This document shows positions 63,214-64,000 of a stretch of DNA of 64,000 nucleotides, piece by piece. The DNA is taken from positions 124,001-188,000 of the forward strand of contig CAWCIY010000004.1 of the NCBI GenBank assembly GCA_963795715.1, in the 5' to 3' direction. Source of the stretch: JAFEDN01 sp963795715 (lineage in GTDB: Bacteria > Pseudomonadota > Gammaproteobacteria > Coxiellales > Coxiellaceae). Within the stretch, counting starts at the first letter, position 1. Every line of letters begins with the position of its first letter. Position numbers and translations under genes: made by a program. Below the pieces are notes generated by a model. The model did no database searches. It saw nothing but the letters and a program-made list of their open reading frames with translations, and had not been told where the DNA came from.

Positions 63214-64000
63214 TTATAGGCTTAAATTGATTTCAGTTTCCGGTTTTTTTAGCCGGCTTAATTTAACGGCCAATACCAAAATAACTGCAGAGAAAATCGC
63301 AATGACTGCAAAATCCCAGCCGAAAGGAATCCAATTTTTGCCGCCGCCAAAAGTTCCCAGTAAAGAAATGATAGCCATGCCTATTAAATATGGGAATACC
63401 CACCATGAAATACGCAGTTGTGTAGCCCACAAATTGTCTTTTTGTCTCACACAGTAATAGATAAAAACTAATACTCCGATAACCAAGGTAATCATCATTT
63501 TGTAGACAGTGTCCCAACCAGTCCAAAATACAAGCAAATTACAGCCATAAAATGCTATAAAAGATATCAGACTAGCCCAAGGCAAACGAAAAGGACGATG
63601 ATATTCTGGTTGTGTTTTGCGAAGCACAATTAAAGCAATAGGTCCAATAATGTAAGAAAGAATAAAACAAGAAATAATAAAGCCAACCAAACTTTGCCAT
63701 CCGGGAAAGGGCAAAAACAATAGTAAACTAATTAAATAATTCACTATTAATGCCACCACTGGCACGCCTCTTTGATTAAGGGTTTGTAAACGTTTCGGAA
63801 AAAAGCCAATCTTGCTCAAGCCATAGTTTACTCGCGCCGTTGCGCCAGTAAAAATAAAACCCGTGCCAAATGGAGAAATAAGAGCATCTGCATATAAGAG
63901 AATTACAAACCAACCTAAACCAAGTGCAGTTAAAATTCCGGCGAAGGGCCCACTGTCTCCCGCGAAGTGTATTTTAGACCAACCTTCAGCAATGGCGGCA
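63214..64000 (-). CDS. APC-family amino-acid permease, C-terminal part (runs off the window)
   Basis: The frame is open to the right edge, so the N-terminus is missing. About 262 residues are visible, with at least six membrane segments. The stretch LYADALISPFGTGFIFTGAT, ARVNYGLSKIGFFPKRL and IVLRKTQPEYHRPFRLPW match APC permeases. It resembles the complete permease at 33567-35201. An internal ATG/TTG at 63819 is not the start. Confidence 0.85.
   Translation of the reverse strand, partial: AAIAEGWSKIHFAGDSGPFAGILTALGLGWFVILLYADALISPFGTGFIFTGATARVNYGLSKIGFFPKRLQTLNQRGVPVVALIVNYLISLLLFLPFPGWQSLVGFIISCFILSYIIGPIALIVLRKTQPEYHRPFRLPWASLISFIAFYGCNLLVFWTGWDTVYKMMITLVIGVLVFIYYCVRQKDNLWATQLRISWWVFPYLIGMAIISLLGTFGGGKNWIPFGWDFAVIAIFSAVILVLAVKLSRLKKPETEINLSL

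Noticed and set aside
1..64000. CRISPR array or rRNA operon
   Set aside because: No regularly spaced repeats and no rRNA-like conserved segments were seen.

Overview
The window looks like the chromosome of a host-associated gammaproteobacterium, most plausibly of the Legionellales/Coxiellaceae type. This is inferred from gene order and gene content only. The housekeeping genes are gammaproteobacterial (dedD-folC-accD-truA-fimV-like block, trpR-recJ, rlmD-relA, dinG, riboflavin synthase). Mixed with them are effector-like proteins (a eukaryotic-type kinase, a Ser-rich 564-residue protein, a 1592-residue protein with a poly-Lys run), amino-acid permeases, many drug-efflux MFS proteins, insertion sequences, palindromic repeats and decayed genes.

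Layout. 1-2.8 kb: dedD, folC and accD, with a promoter that suggests a leaderless accD mRNA. 2.87-4.44 kb: a complete IS66-type element with an 8-bp target duplication. 4.6-7.1 kb: an Hcp / LysM-type membrane-active effector / membrane immunity cassette with a HEPN-like remnant, lying where trp genes often sit. 7.2-12.3 kb: truA, a FimV-like protein, a kinase-like protein and dinG. 12.3-16.1 kb: a nested mobile element, in which a serine-recombinase element is inserted inside an IS4-family transposase gene. 16.3-26.2 kb: riboflavin synthase, a DUF5996 gene and a small gene sharing a duplicated leader, a 48-residue small gene with its own promoter and terminator, trpR-recJ, a GNAT enzyme, frameshifted rlmD and relA, DUF883-type small proteins and tRNA-Leu(CAA). 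26.2-44.4 kb: transporters, regulators, gene fragments, a MurNAc-6-P etherase-like / sugar-kinase pair, an AMP ligase, a GST, a DETD-box helicase, a MITE-like hairpin and the Ser-rich protein.

44.6-52.8 kb is the most interesting part: a compact convergent biosynthetic locus. One arm has two tandem cupin/heme-oxygenase-like diiron oxidase (HDO) fusions followed by a flavin-dependent tryptophan-type halogenase. The facing arm has a stand-alone HDO, a class IV aminotransferase, an AMP-forming acyl ligase and a FadL-type outer-membrane channel, coupled by overlaps. The two cupin-HDO paralogues have decayed reciprocally: one keeps the HDO ligands but has lost the cupin metal site, the other the reverse. 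I do not recognise this gene set as a described pathway.

52.8-64 kb: a frameshifted PAS-GGDEF-EAL protein, a secreted protein, the 1592-residue protein, an IS1380-like remnant, a divergent MFS/MerR pair and a truncated amino-acid permease. Five independent breaks in rlmD, relA and the PAS-GGDEF-EAL gene are all compatible with one extra base. This means either ongoing decay or sequence error.
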